From positions 1 to 35,048 of IMG/VR virus record IMGVR_UViG_3300024520_000260: DNA of 35,048 nucleotides. One strand, given 5' to 3'. Within the stretch, counting starts at the first letter, position 1. Each line of letters begins with the position of its first letter. Made by a program: the position numbers and the translations under genes. Source of the stretch: a virus. The notes under the pieces were generated by a model. The model made no database searches. It saw nothing but the letters and a program-made list of their open reading frames with translations, and was not told the origin of the DNA. Below, piece by piece: positions 7,688-16,272 of this stretch.

Positions 7688-8046
7688 TGCAAAAAATATC
7701 TACTACTGATGAAGGTACAATATTGCGGATTGTCGGTGATTTTGACATGTCGTCATACACTGATTTAATTGTAACGTTTACTAATCCCAACGACGGTACA
7801 ACGTTTGTTAAATCGTTTTTAGCTGGTGCAAAAATCACATTGGGCACTGTTGAAGTGGTTGACACTAACGTGAATGAAACGCTAGCGGCTAATACATATG
7901 TGGAATATTTAATTGAAACACCGTTTCCGTTTGAAGTGGGTTATCCATGGAAAGCATTATTAACATATGAAAATACAACCGCTAATCCAGACATCAGAAC
8001 AAGCGGTAAAACCACAGGCAGATTTAAAGTATGTGTAGGAGGTTGA
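7687..8046 (+). CDS. Ig-like small virion protein
   Basis: A 119-aa, wholly strand-rich protein: 'GTILRIVGDFDMSSYTDLIVTFTNPNDGTT', a 'GAKITLGTVEVVDTN' strand, 'NTYVEYLIETPFPFEVGYPWKALLTYEN' and a final 'GRFKVCVGG'. The layout resembles Ig-like N-terminal domains found in baseplate upper proteins (BppU type) and similar short phage proteins. It starts on the overlapping TAATG after the repeat protein and is followed by the portal gene with its own AGGAGG. Probably a virion accessory partner of the repeat protein; inference. Confidence 0.6.
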   Translation: MQKISTTDEGTILRIVGDFDMSSYTDLIVTFTNPNDGTTFVKSFLAGAKITLGTVEVVDTNVNETLAANTYVEYLIETPFPFEVGYPWKALLTYENTTANPDIRTSGKTTGRFKVCVGG

Positions 8047-8050
8047 TACC

Positions 8051-9394
8051 ATGAGCGAACCGGTTGACATGGTGAAATATTTAAAAAATCAGGCAAGCAC
8101 ATTGCGTTATGCATTGGGTGCAATGCTCGGTTTATCCCATAACGATGAACGTGACATCTATAACATCTATGGTTATCCAGCACAATTAGAATATTCGATC
8201 ATGCGCCAATACGCCGGTAGACAAGGTATTGCTAACCTGATAACACACGGTGTTGCTAAATCATGCTGGCGCGATGGTTTCGAAATCTATGCAAATGCCG
8301 ATGAAGATGCAGAGCCAGAATTAGTAAATGAATTAACAGCGTTGAAAAAAGCAGGATTGAATAAGAAGCTAGAACAAGCTGATATTTTAAACCGTATCGG
8401 TAAATTTTCTGTTTTGTTTATAGGTGTACCTGATGAACAGGAAGCAGATCAACCGGTTGGCAGAGTGTCAGCATCAAATCTTGATAAGTTGTATTTTAAG
8501 GCATTTGCGTACGATGGTATTACAATTCATAAACAAGTGCAGGATACAAAGGACCCTCGTTATGGTCTGCCTGAGTTATACCAGGTGCAGCAAACAAATA
8601 GCAGTGCATTTGAAAAGGATGTGCAACGCAATGCTATCACTGTGCACTGGACTCGTATCGTGCATTTTAATGAGAATGCATTGGAATCCGATGTGGAAGG
8701 CATGGGTCAATTGGAACCTGTATTTAATAGGATTCTTGATCTTGATAAAGCTTGTGGTGGTTCAGCGGAGGCATACTTTCGTAATGCACGTGGTAAAATG
8801 GCGTATGAGGTTGATCCGAAGTTTGCCAGTGATCTATTAGACGATGAGACAGCTAGCGCAGCATTTGATGAAGGCGCGAAAAAATTTACCAACCAACAAC
8901 AAGATTTTATCAAGTTATCCGGTGCATCGGCTAAAGTACTGGACACACCGCATGCATCGCCTAAAGATACGATTCTAGCGGCACTGTGGGAAATTTCAGG
9001 CTATACAGGTATTCGCATTAGAATACTCACAGGTCAAGGTGCAGGACAGCATGCAGGCAGCGAGGATCAATTAGCTTATAATGCATTGATTGCAGGTAGA
9101 CAAGATTTACAGTGTGCTGGTTGGGTCGTCAATGTATTAGAGGTGTTAGCTAACGCTGGTATGCTGACACTACCAGAAAATTATGAGATTAGATTTCCAG
9201 TTCAGAAAGCAGTAACAGAAGTAGAAGCAGCCGGAATTGCAAGCACAAAAGCAACAACGATTAAATCAGTATCAGAAGCAGGTAGTACAATAGGTGGTGA
9301 TGATTTAGATGTTGAAGGTACTTTAAAATTGCTAGGCATTGATGTTGAAATATCTAGTATAGGCAACGGAGTGAGTGAAGATGAAAATGAATAG
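8051..9394 (+). CDS. Portal protein
   Basis: A 447-aa protein of the DUF1073-like portal group. Evidence: an N-terminal 'ERDIYNIYGYP...MRQYAGRQGIANLITHGVAKSCWRDGFEIYA' segment typical of portals, a middle 'KFSVLFIGVPD' strand, 'GLPELYQV', 'ITVHWTRIVHFNE' (the W-x-R-I-x-H-F portal element), and a C-terminal 'AALWEISGYTGIRIRILTGQ' crown/stem region. It forms the dodecameric ring at the capsid vertex through which TerL packages DNA. A strong AGGAGG (8037-8042) sits 8 bases before the ATG. Its end overlaps the next gene by 14 bases. Confidence 0.88.
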   Translation: MSEPVDMVKYLKNQASTLRYALGAMLGLSHNDERDIYNIYGYPAQLEYSIMRQYAGRQGIANLITHGVAKSCWRDGFEIYANADEDAEPELVNELTALKKAGLNKKLEQADILNRIGKFSVLFIGVPDEQEADQPVGRVSASNLDKLYFKAFAYDGITIHKQVQDTKDPRYGLPELYQVQQTNSSAFEKDVQRNAITVHWTRIVHFNENALESDVEGMGQLEPVFNRILDLDKACGGSAEAYFRNARGKMAYEVDPKFASDLLDDETASAAFDEGAKKFTNQQQDFIKLSGASAKVLDTPHASPKDTILAALWEISGYTGIRIRILTGQGAGQHAGSEDQLAYNALIAGRQDLQCAGWVVNVLEVLANAGMLTLPENYEIRFPVQKAVTEVEAAGIASTKATTIKSVSEAGSTIGGDDLDVEGTLKLLGIDVEISSIGNGVSEDENE

Positions 9395-10460
9395 AATTAT
9401 AGCGGGTGTATCGTTTGCGTTACTGTGCTTGATAGGGTTGTCAGTAACTGGAGATGTTGTACCACCACAAGTATTTGTACCTGCAACACCTATGCAGATT
9501 TCAAGCGGTAATGGTTCGGGTTATTCATGGATAAGTAAATTTGGTGAAAATCCTGACATTGATTCAGGTGGTGGTTTTGAGGTTATTTGGGATGCAGGCG
9601 GGGATTATGTTGCGCCTACAACCGCACGATTACATGATATTGCGTCAGATAATGCGGCTGATGTGGGTGTGGTTGTGTCAAGTGGTGTGGCAACTGGCGG
9701 TAGCGATGTAACCTTGGTTGATACCAGCGCAACGTTTTCCAGTGATGGCGTGATTGCAGGTGACTTCCTGCTGAATGACGACGATGTAACGATAGGCCGT
9801 GTGTTATCGGTGTTGAGTGAGACTGCTGTCTTCGTTAGTCGTATGGCAGACCCTAGGGGCGGTCTATCGATAGGTGTAAATCATGTCGGGAGTAATTACC
9901 GCATTGTGTCACCTAATGGCACAGGTGCAGGGATAATGCATTTAAGCGGTGTAGATGCGACCGCTGCAGAATTTCAATCTGAATTTGTTGTAATTAACGG
10001 TGCAAGTAATGTGGCAACTGCAAAAAGTTATTTTATGATCCACCGTTGCCGAATTTTCGTTGCTGGCGCAACTAACGGTGCAGTAGGTGTAATTACAGCC
10101 ACAGCACAGACTGATGGTACAGTTACTTGTCAAGTGGTGGACGGTAATAACCAATCGGAAATGGCTGTTTTTATGGTGCCAAGAAATTACACGGCATATT
10201 TGACATCATGGTGGGCGTCGATTTCTAGCAGGAATACATCTAGCTCAGTTGTAAAATTGCGTGCAGGTGAATTAAACGGCGTATCATATGTTACGCAAGT
10301 GCGTGCACTGAATTCATCCGGATCAGGTAATTTTATTTATGTATATCCTATCCCCACCACGATACCCGGTGGCGCTTCAATATTTATTGAGGCTGACTCA
10401 AGTGCCAATAATACTGCGTTATCAGGTGGTTTTGAACTGACACTAATTAGAAATAGATAA
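9381..10460 (+). CDS. Virion-type protein with signal peptide, marine phage-like
   Basis: A 359-aa protein from ATG 9381 (GGAG 9 bases upstream; a GTG at 9375 is too close). It begins with a signal-like segment (MKMNR then IIAGVSFALLCLIGLSV). The rest resembles structural proteins I know from marine tailed phages: 'FGENPDIDSGGGFEVIWDAGGDYV', 'ARLHDIASDNAADVGVVV', 'GGSDVTLVDTSATF', a central strand region and a C-terminal 'SEMAVFMVPRNYTAYL ... GGFELTLIRNR'. In relatives I recall no signal peptide, so the N-terminus is odd. Alternatively the hydrophobic stretch anchors the protein. It lies between portal and MuF genes. Confidence 0.6.
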   Translation: MKMNRIIAGVSFALLCLIGLSVTGDVVPPQVFVPATPMQISSGNGSGYSWISKFGENPDIDSGGGFEVIWDAGGDYVAPTTARLHDIASDNAADVGVVVSSGVATGGSDVTLVDTSATFSSDGVIAGDFLLNDDDVTIGRVLSVLSETAVFVSRMADPRGGLSIGVNHVGSNYRIVSPNGTGAGIMHLSGVDATAAEFQSEFVVINGASNVATAKSYFMIHRCRIFVAGATNGAVGVITATAQTDGTVTCQVVDGNNQSEMAVFMVPRNYTAYLTSWWASISSRNTSSSVVKLRAGELNGVSYVTQVRALNSSGSGNFIYVYPIPTTIPGGASIFIEADSSANNTALSGGFELTLIRNR

Positions 10461-10461
10461 T

Positions 10462-12303
10462 ATGGGCAAGCTAGATAACCCTACACGCACCGCGCAGATT
10501 GAAAAAGCCTGGCTACGCGAGATAAACAAGCGCTGGTCTGAATTTCAACGTGTTGCTATTGTCGAATTAAAACGCATGAATCGACAGGCGCAATTAACTA
10601 ACGTTATGGCGTTAGATAATAGTCAGATTCGTGTGTACATCGCATTTCTTGAAACACAGATTAATGATATTTTGTTATCCGCGCAAATCGGTGCAAGTGA
10701 TAACTGGCAGGCTAAATATCAGTTGCAAAGTTATCAACGTGGGTTAGCTCGAAGTCGAGCTATTCTAAAATCACAGGGTGCAACGTTAGCACCCTCGTTT
10801 TCTGAACTGCAAGCGGCGCAGACTATACCTGGCTTTGCATTAACACCATCGCTAGGCACCGCTGCAGGATTGCCACCGATTCACAGTGACGCACTTGAGT
10901 TTTTATTTGAAAGATCGTTTGATTCGTTAAAAGGTGTGACGGATAAAATGCAGGTTGAATTGCGTCAAGAATTATTCAACGGTGTTCAACAAGGTCAAGG
11001 TATCACTAAGGTAACAAAAAATATTGTTGAGCGTATTGGTGTCAGTGAATCACGAGCGCAATTAATCGCACGCACTGAGACAATTCAAGCACATCAGATT
11101 GCAAGCACTAACGCAGCTAAACAGGCAGCGATTGAATTGGATGAACCTGTGTTAATGCGATGGATTGCCGCCATTGACAACCGTGTTAGACATCAACACG
11201 CGGTGTGGCATGGTACATTAGTGACACCTGAAAAGAATGCAGCACGTATACAGGTGTCACCGTGGAATTGTCGTTGTGCTCAAATACCGGTTATTGAAGA
11301 ATTAAACACCCCTGAAGAAAACGCGGTATTTGCTAAAGAACGTAAAGCGATTATGAAAGCAAAAGCAACACCACCACCGATTGCACCTCGCAAACGTACA
11401 ACACCGTATAAAAATGTTAAACCTAAAGCTAATCCTACGGGGTTTAAAAAGACATTATTGAAAGGTGCAGATAATGAAACGATTGCTTTTATGGACAAGG
11501 CGATAACAGACCCTGCATACAAAAAGATCGTTAACCGTGCCGGTGTGACTAGTGCGATACCTCGCAATAAATCAGGTGCGCATTTTATACCGAATCGTGG
11601 TATCCACATGGCAGGGTATAGCGCGAATAATCAAGCGGGTAAAGCTGTCTACCGCCATGAATACGCACACTACATTGACCATGCATTGGGTGACATTACT
11701 AACACAAAACAATATCAGGACGCACTAACGATTGCTAAAGCAAAGTTGACTGATACCGATAAATTGTTCTACATGAATAATCGCGCTAATACACCGTTTG
11801 CAAAAAAACGTTATTCAGCTACACGTACTAAAATTATATTTAAGCATGTGCGACACCCTGAATTAGAAGCATTGCGCGATAGTAAAAAAACACCGATTGA
11901 ATATGGCAAGACGAATACAAAAGCAGGTGGTATTGCTCGTTTGTTAGTAAATAAGCTTGCTAAAACCACCGCTAAAACAGATCGTCTTGAGGTAATTGTA
12001 TCCTCGTTGATTACCGCTGAAAAACACAATTACAATTTAGGTTATGTATACGCATTATCTGAAGGTGGTGGTAGCGTCTACCTTAGTAAAATTTGGCGCG
12101 AAGCGGGTCAAGTGGCTGACTTGGTTGGTAGTATGTCCAAAAATAAATGGGGTGGTGGTCACAAAAATAGTTATAAATATTTTGATGCAGAAACATTTGC
12201 TCAAGTTTTCAGCCTATCACAAAAAGATGCAGGCAAATTAGGACCGATGTTTGTGGATGAATTTGCTAGTGAATTAAAAGGTGTATTAGATGAGTACAAT
12301 TAA
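10462..12303 (+). CDS. MuF-type head morphogenesis protein with C-terminal zinc-peptidase-like domain
   Basis: A 613-aa two-part protein. Residues 1 to about 280 form a MuF/SPP1 gp7-like head protein: helical start, 'RAQLIARTETIQAHQIAS', 'WIAAIDNRVRHQHAVWHG' and the CRC motif in 'PWNCRCAQIP'. After a Lys/Pro linker (about 295-330), the C-terminal part carries HEYAH (residues 399-403), a HExxH zinc site with glutamate E400, and a possible third ligand E577 in 'YFDAETFAQVF'. MuF proteins fused to toxin-like enzymes are known (MuF polymorphic toxins). The MuF part joins portal and enters the head, so the peptidase could be injected with DNA. Protease activity is inferred from the motif. Confidence 0.8.
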   Translation: MGKLDNPTRTAQIEKAWLREINKRWSEFQRVAIVELKRMNRQAQLTNVMALDNSQIRVYIAFLETQINDILLSAQIGASDNWQAKYQLQSYQRGLARSRAILKSQGATLAPSFSELQAAQTIPGFALTPSLGTAAGLPPIHSDALEFLFERSFDSLKGVTDKMQVELRQELFNGVQQGQGITKVTKNIVERIGVSESRAQLIARTETIQAHQIASTNAAKQAAIELDEPVLMRWIAAIDNRVRHQHAVWHGTLVTPEKNAARIQVSPWNCRCAQIPVIEELNTPEENAVFAKERKAIMKAKATPPPIAPRKRTTPYKNVKPKANPTGFKKTLLKGADNETIAFMDKAITDPAYKKIVNRAGVTSAIPRNKSGAHFIPNRGIHMAGYSANNQAGKAVYRHEYAHYIDHALGDITNTKQYQDALTIAKAKLTDTDKLFYMNNRANTPFAKKRYSATRTKIIFKHVRHPELEALRDSKKTPIEYGKTNTKAGGIARLLVNKLAKTTAKTDRLEVIVSSLITAEKHNYNLGYVYALSEGGGSVYLSKIWREAGQVADLVGSMSKNKWGGGHKNSYKYFDAETFAQVFSLSQKDAGKLGPMFVDEFASELKGVLDEYN

Positions 12304-12487
12304 CGATGAAACAGTAATAGAATATATGTTGATGTATCCACATTCCATATCATGGGAATACTTTGATACATTGGATGATGATGATAAATCATTATTAATT
12401 GAAAGCATGCGAGAGGTGATTGCAGGTAATGCACCACCGCTGTCTGATGATGATTTACCGGGTAATCCACCAGAAACATTGACATAA
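12290..12487 (+). CDS. Small acidic protein overlapping the MuF gene
   Basis: A 65-aa, strongly acidic protein (TLDDDDKSLLIES, LSDDDLPGNPP) starting inside the end of the MuF-peptidase gene (14-base overlap) with AAGG 8 bases upstream, hence tightly coupled. No family recognised. Immediately downstream acidic genes of toxin-like MuF proteins can encode inhibitors, so an inhibitor of the HExxH domain is a reasonable idea, but a head accessory role is equally possible. The sequence itself shows only size, charge and coupling. Confidence 0.6.
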   Translation: MSTINDETVIEYMLMYPHSISWEYFDTLDDDDKSLLIESMREVIAGNAPPLSDDDLPGNPPETLT

Positions 12488-12512
12488 CGCAATAAAAGTA
12501 TAGGATTGTAGA

Positions 12513-13781
12513 ATGTTAAGAAAATTTACCATTAATTCAAAGTCAACCGGCAAATACGAGAAAAAGATTGTTAATTCTCGTGAGTGTATTGTAACCAGTA
12601 TGGTTTCAATCGTTGGTGATTCAGTAATGAATCGTTTAGGCTATCCATTTGCGCAAGTTGTTAATTCTTATAAGCAACTTGATAACTTACACGCACCTGC
12701 GGGACACCCCAGTGTAGGCGGCACTAACGTATCAGCGTTTCTACCATCGGCCGTTAATGCATTCGGTGTGGGTGGGTCTGTATCTAATCCTCGTCTTGAC
12801 GGTCGTCGTGTTATCAATGATCTGGTATTTGATATTGAAGCTGCAAACAAGGATGAACGCGGTAAAGAAATCATCCAACGTATTGAAAACGGTGAAAAAA
12901 TTGGTGTCAGCACTGGTTTAAATGCTGATGTCAGTGAAGAATCTGGCATGATGGATGGTGAACAATACACAGGGCTAGTGAGCAATATACAGTTTGATCA
13001 TGTTGCTGTTTTATTGACAGAAACACCTGCAGGCAAAGAAACCTTCACTGTAAACAGCGATGAATTGATGATCTGTAACGTTGCTGAATCAGTGCGAGAA
13101 TTAGAAGACAAGGTCTGGTCTGCAGTAAAAGAGAAATTTGGCGAAAATGCATATCCTTCTGAAATCCTGTTAAATCCTGATCAAATTGTAGTCAGAATAG
13201 ATGAAGCTTTGCTTTTAGTCAGTTTTGGCTATAATGAAGCTCAGAATATTGTTTTTACTGGTGAACCTGTACCAGTAGAGAAAAAAGTAACTTTTGAAAA
13301 AATATCTAACAACGAGGCCGATGATATGGACCAGCTAAAATTTATACTTGCGTTGATTGCAAATGCAACCAATTCGCTTACTGCAGTCGATCAGGATAAA
13401 CTAATGGCGATGTCTGAAACTGGGCTCGCATCGTTTCTGTCAAATCTTGCAGAACTGACCATTGAACAAGCCACCGCATACGTGACTAATGCAGGATTCT
13501 TTGTTAATTCGATCAGTCCTGAGGATTATCAAGCGTATCTTGATAACCAGGCAGGTTATGAAGCGTATCAGTTGCAGCTAGCAAATGAACGCGAATCGAT
13601 GACAAATGCTCTCGTTGAAAAATCGAAAATGTCTAAAGAACAACTTGACGCATTGCCGATTGAAACACTTAAAAGCATTGCAAACGAGATTGCACCTGAT
13701 CAAAATTATGGTTTGCAGGGTGCTCAAGTCACTAATGCAACTCCCGGTTCATCCACTCTGAAACTCTGCGAGGGTTCCTAA
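12513..13781 (+). CDS. Prohead protease fused to scaffold (DUF2213-like)
   Basis: A 422-aa protein. The N-terminal 200 residues match DUF2213-type prohead proteases: 'LHAPAGHPSVGG' (H65), 'NGEKIGVSTGL' with probable nucleophile S133, and 'VSNIQFDHVAVLL' with H163, the expected His/Ser layout. A low-complexity acidic linker follows, then a helical Gln/Ala/Glu-rich C-terminus (about 270-400) typical of an internal scaffold. It should nucleate the prohead, then digest scaffold and itself before packaging. It lies just before the decoration and capsid genes, the standard order. An internal start producing scaffold alone is possible at the methionine near residue 272 (MDQLKF). Confidence 0.8.
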   Translation: MLRKFTINSKSTGKYEKKIVNSRECIVTSMVSIVGDSVMNRLGYPFAQVVNSYKQLDNLHAPAGHPSVGGTNVSAFLPSAVNAFGVGGSVSNPRLDGRRVINDLVFDIEAANKDERGKEIIQRIENGEKIGVSTGLNADVSEESGMMDGEQYTGLVSNIQFDHVAVLLTETPAGKETFTVNSDELMICNVAESVRELEDKVWSAVKEKFGENAYPSEILLNPDQIVVRIDEALLLVSFGYNEAQNIVFTGEPVPVEKKVTFEKISNNEADDMDQLKFILALIANATNSLTAVDQDKLMAMSETGLASFLSNLAELTIEQATAYVTNAGFFVNSISPEDYQAYLDNQAGYEAYQLQLANERESMTNALVEKSKMSKEQLDALPIETLKSIANEIAPDQNYGLQGAQVTNATPGSSTLKLCEGS

Positions 13782-13783
13782 TC

Positions 13784-14224
13784 ATGACTGCCTCAGCTAT
13801 TTTTGTTACACCTGAACAACCTGGCACACGTGCCGAAGCGCTCGCGGGTGCTGCCGGTATTTTACCCGGTGATCTATTAATTCAATCTGGTGTCGATGTC
13901 GTTGTGAATGCAACTGCAGAAGATGTACCGGTCGCAGCGTTGTTTGCTGATATCAGTACTGGCGGTGCGGGGCGACTTGACACCGCTTATCTTGACAATG
14001 AAACTGTTAACTATGCCGCTGCTCAAAAAGGCGCATTAGTTACCGCACGGTTTGCAGTGGGTATTACACTTGCACACGGTGCAGAAGTTGCCAGTGCAGG
14101 CGATGGCAGCCTGAAAGCGCCAGCGGTTGCGGGTGTTGGTGTGTTGGGTTATGTTCAGGAAGTTGTTACAGCAGGTGTCGGTGCTAGTTCTGGTACTGGT
14201 TTTGGCGTTATTCGAATCCTATAA
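13784..14224 (+). CDS. Head decoration/stabilising protein candidate
   Basis: A 146-aa Ala/Gly/Val-rich, strand-rich protein with 'EQPGTRAEALAGAAGILPGDLLIQSG', 'KGALVTARFAVGITLAHGAEV' and 'GDGSLKAPAVAGVGVLGYVQEV'. Proteins of this build between protease/scaffold and major capsid genes are trimeric decoration proteins or DUF2190-like capsid accessories. The 'LPGDLL', 'A-x-GAEV' and 'VLGYV' pattern fits that group. SD GAGGG lies about 10 bases before the ATG. Assignment rests on order and composition, with moderate family support. Confidence 0.65.
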   Translation: MTASAIFVTPEQPGTRAEALAGAAGILPGDLLIQSGVDVVVNATAEDVPVAALFADISTGGAGRLDTAYLDNETVNYAAAQKGALVTARFAVGITLAHGAEVASAGDGSLKAPAVAGVGVLGYVQEVVTAGVGASSGTGFGVIRIL

Positions 14225-14236
14225 GGGTAATTAATT

Positions 14237-15265
14237 ATGAAAGGTTCAATTTTAGGACAAGGTCGAAGCTACGCGCAATTAGGCCGATATACACTTGATG
14301 AAGTGCGTGCAGCCGGTTGGGCTGAAAAACTTATTGATAATCAAGATGGTGCAATGCTTGGCAATGCTGCAGGTACACTCCACTATGATGATCATCGGCG
14401 AATGATGGATGATGTAACAATGGTCCGTCAGTACGAAGATTCAGTCTATGATATCCTCGTTGCTGCACCTGGTATTGCTCAGAATGTTTCTCTGTTTGAA
14501 ACAATGATCGGTGATCAGGACATGAATGATTTTTCCGGTCAAGTGTCCATGAATGTCAGTGACCGTCAAAGTCAACAGACTGATTATGCATTCAACTGGA
14601 CACCACAGCCTATTTATCACTGTGATTTTCATATTCCATGGCGTCAAACTGGTTTCGGCTATAAGCCCGGTGACGGTGCAAGTGCTGCAACTATCGCGGT
14701 CAACCTGGTACGTGATCAAACTTTGATTCTTGGTAACGCTTCTATAGCTGTTAATGCCAATGGCGCGGTTTCAACGCTCACAGGGTTGACCAATGCAGCC
14801 GGTACACTGGCACAAGCCGCATCAATGACTGATTGGTCATTAGTTGCAAACGTTGCTAGCGTATATCCCGAAGCGGTGGCACACATGCAAACAATGTTTA
14901 CCACAGATCGTGCAGCACAGACACCCAACAGTGTTTTAATGCTGGTTGCTAATGATATTTGGCCCGCTCTTGAGTTTGTCAATAACGCAGGTAATAGCGA
15001 GCGTACTAACCTTGAACGGTTAAAAGCAATGTCTGCAATCAAAGATGTGAAACCCTGTCAATGGTTAGTCGATGGTGCAGTGCTCTACATTGAAATCACA
15101 CCATCTAGTGTTCGCATTCCTCGATCTGCAGAAACAACTATCGCGCCTTGGTTGCGCACAGAACGTTTCGAAGATTCGAAGTTTACTGTATTTAGCGCGA
15201 GCACTAATAAGGTGTTGCAGGACCGTAACGGCAGATCGGGTGTGAGTTATTGCACCAAAGCATAA
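14237..15265 (+). CDS. Major capsid protein
   Basis: A 342-aa protein directly after protease/scaffold and decoration genes and followed by an intrinsic terminator, as expected for the most abundant head protein. It has an N-terminal helical arm (residues 1-60), 'YEDSVYDILVAAPGIAQNVSLFETMIGDQDM' (E-loop-like region), 'FNWTPQPIYHCDFHIPWRQTGFG', a central A-domain-like part with 'NLVRDQTLILGNA' and a C-terminal 'SVRIPRSAETTIAPWLRTERFED'. This resembles HK97-fold capsids of the DUF2184-like group. AAGGG precedes the ATG by about 10 bases. Confidence 0.82.
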   Translation: MKGSILGQGRSYAQLGRYTLDEVRAAGWAEKLIDNQDGAMLGNAAGTLHYDDHRRMMDDVTMVRQYEDSVYDILVAAPGIAQNVSLFETMIGDQDMNDFSGQVSMNVSDRQSQQTDYAFNWTPQPIYHCDFHIPWRQTGFGYKPGDGASAATIAVNLVRDQTLILGNASIAVNANGAVSTLTGLTNAAGTLAQAASMTDWSLVANVASVYPEAVAHMQTMFTTDRAAQTPNSVLMLVANDIWPALEFVNNAGNSERTNLERLKAMSAIKDVKPCQWLVDGAVLYIEITPSSVRIPRSAETTIAPWLRTERFEDSKFTVFSASTNKVLQDRNGRSGVSYCTKA

Positions 15266-15291
15266 TTGATAATTTCAGGTAGTATCATTCG

Positions 15292-15319
15292 CGCAGTGCT
15301 TTTATAGCGCTGCGTTTTT
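15292..15319 (+). terminator. Intrinsic terminator after the capsid gene
   Basis: CGCAGTGCT (15292-15300) pairs with AGCGCTGCG (15306-15314), with one G-T pair, around a 5-base loop, followed by five T then ATTT. It lies 27 bases past the capsid stop inside the late operon. It could be partly read through, so that capsid and upstream genes are made in greater amount than connector and tail genes, or protect the 3' end of capsid mRNA. Confidence 0.75.
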
Positions 15320-15346
15320 ATTTCTGACTAATGAAAGGTTAATACG

Positions 15347-15550
15347 ATGGCTGACAAAATGGTGAAGCGAGTTATTCAACGCGGTAGAATGGCAATAGGC
15401 ACAGGCCCTAATAAAAAGGTCTATGGTCCCGGTGAAGAAAATGGTAACGTGGTTGAATTGTCTGAAGCCAATGCAAAGATTTTCGAGCACATGCTACGTC
15501 CAGTTTTAAAAGGTTCCAATTCGAAGACTGAAGTACCACAGGCTAAGTAA
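15347..15550 (+). CDS. Small unknown protein after capsid
   Basis: A 67-aa basic protein: 'MVKRVIQRGRMAIGTGPNKKVYGPGEENGNVVELSEANAKIFEHML'. The pattern 'Y-GPGE-V-LS-A-A' is common in tiny phage proteins encoded between capsid and connector genes, whose role is usually unknown. It is the first gene after the intrinsic terminator and ends exactly where the next gene starts. No further assignment is supported. Confidence 0.65.
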   Translation: MADKMVKRVIQRGRMAIGTGPNKKVYGPGEENGNVVELSEANAKIFEHMLRPVLKGSNSKTEVPQAK

Positions 15551-15961
15551 ATGACTATCTGTTCACCTCGTACCGACTCGGACAGCGTTGAAACTATCAG
15601 CGGGACTACACTGGGTAGTGGTGTTATCGACATGTTTATACAGTCTGCAACGCTGGTAATTGACAGTATTGCAACGTGTGCAAGTAATTATGGTGTCACT
15701 GATGAACAATTGAGCCTGGCAGAATGTTGGTTAACGGCTCACATGATATCAATCAGTGATGTGGGGCAGGCTAACGGAACCGGTGTGAAAAAGTCTGAAA
15801 CCTTTGAAAATTATAAGGTTGAGTACGCTGTTAGTGCCAGCACCGGGCAAGGTGTTTTGTCCACAGGATATGGTAGGACAGCTAATTCATTGACCAAAGG
15901 TTGCTTGGCAGAAGTCGATAAAAGACAGGCCAAGGTTGGTTTTTGTGGCGGTGCAGGTTAA
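15551..15961 (+). CDS. Head-tail connector (head completion adaptor-like)
   Basis: A 136-aa protein with a helix-rich start ('GSGVIDMFIQSATLVIDSIATCASNYGVTDEQLSLAECWLTAHMI'), a 'KSETFENYKVEYAVSASTGQGVLSTGYG' middle and a short end. This is the layout of DUF4054/gp15-type adaptors that sit under the portal: helical bundle, then a loop with 'S.kvG.~sv~y'. It starts directly after the 67-aa gene and its stop overlaps the next start (TAATG). Position between capsid and tail genes supports the call. Confidence 0.7.
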   Translation: MTICSPRTDSDSVETISGTTLGSGVIDMFIQSATLVIDSIATCASNYGVTDEQLSLAECWLTAHMISISDVGQANGTGVKKSETFENYKVEYAVSASTGQGVLSTGYGRTANSLTKGCLAEVDKRQAKVGFCGGAG

Positions 15962-16272
15962 TGTTTCCACTGCCTGACCGTATCACAGTATGGAATGTTG
16001 CGGGCAATGACGGTGCAGGCGGTTTAACGTATTCTGCACCGGTTCAGTACGATGCTCGGATTGCATACAAGCAAGAAAAATTCACTGATAAAAACGGTGA
16101 TCAGTTGATGTCGGTGGCAGTATGTTACAGTCCAGGTGTAGAGATGCTGATTGATTCACAAGTATTGTTTAGTGAATCCGTTGACGCGAGTCCACCGGCT
16201 GCAGCAAATGATGTGCGAGCGTTGTCAGCAACACCAAGCGGTACAGATTTAAAAAAAGCGTGGTTTGCGTAA
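15961..16272 (+). CDS. Head-tail joining protein (stopper-like)
   Basis: A 103-aa protein starting MFPLPDRITVWN at ATG 15961, which overlaps the previous stop; an upstream TTG (15943) is less likely. It is beta-rich: 'DRITVWNVAGNDGAGGLTYSAPVQYDARIAYKQEKFTDKNGDQLMSVAVCYSP'. This matches the shape of phage head-tail joining/stopper proteins (small beta-barrel, 'R.~~~~~~~~~~dG~~~~s~a~~y~~'). It closes the connector after packaging. Its stop overlaps the next ATG (TAATG). Confidence 0.7.
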   Translation: MFPLPDRITVWNVAGNDGAGGLTYSAPVQYDARIAYKQEKFTDKNGDQLMSVAVCYSPGVEMLIDSQVLFSESVDASPPAAANDVRALSATPSGTDLKKAWFA

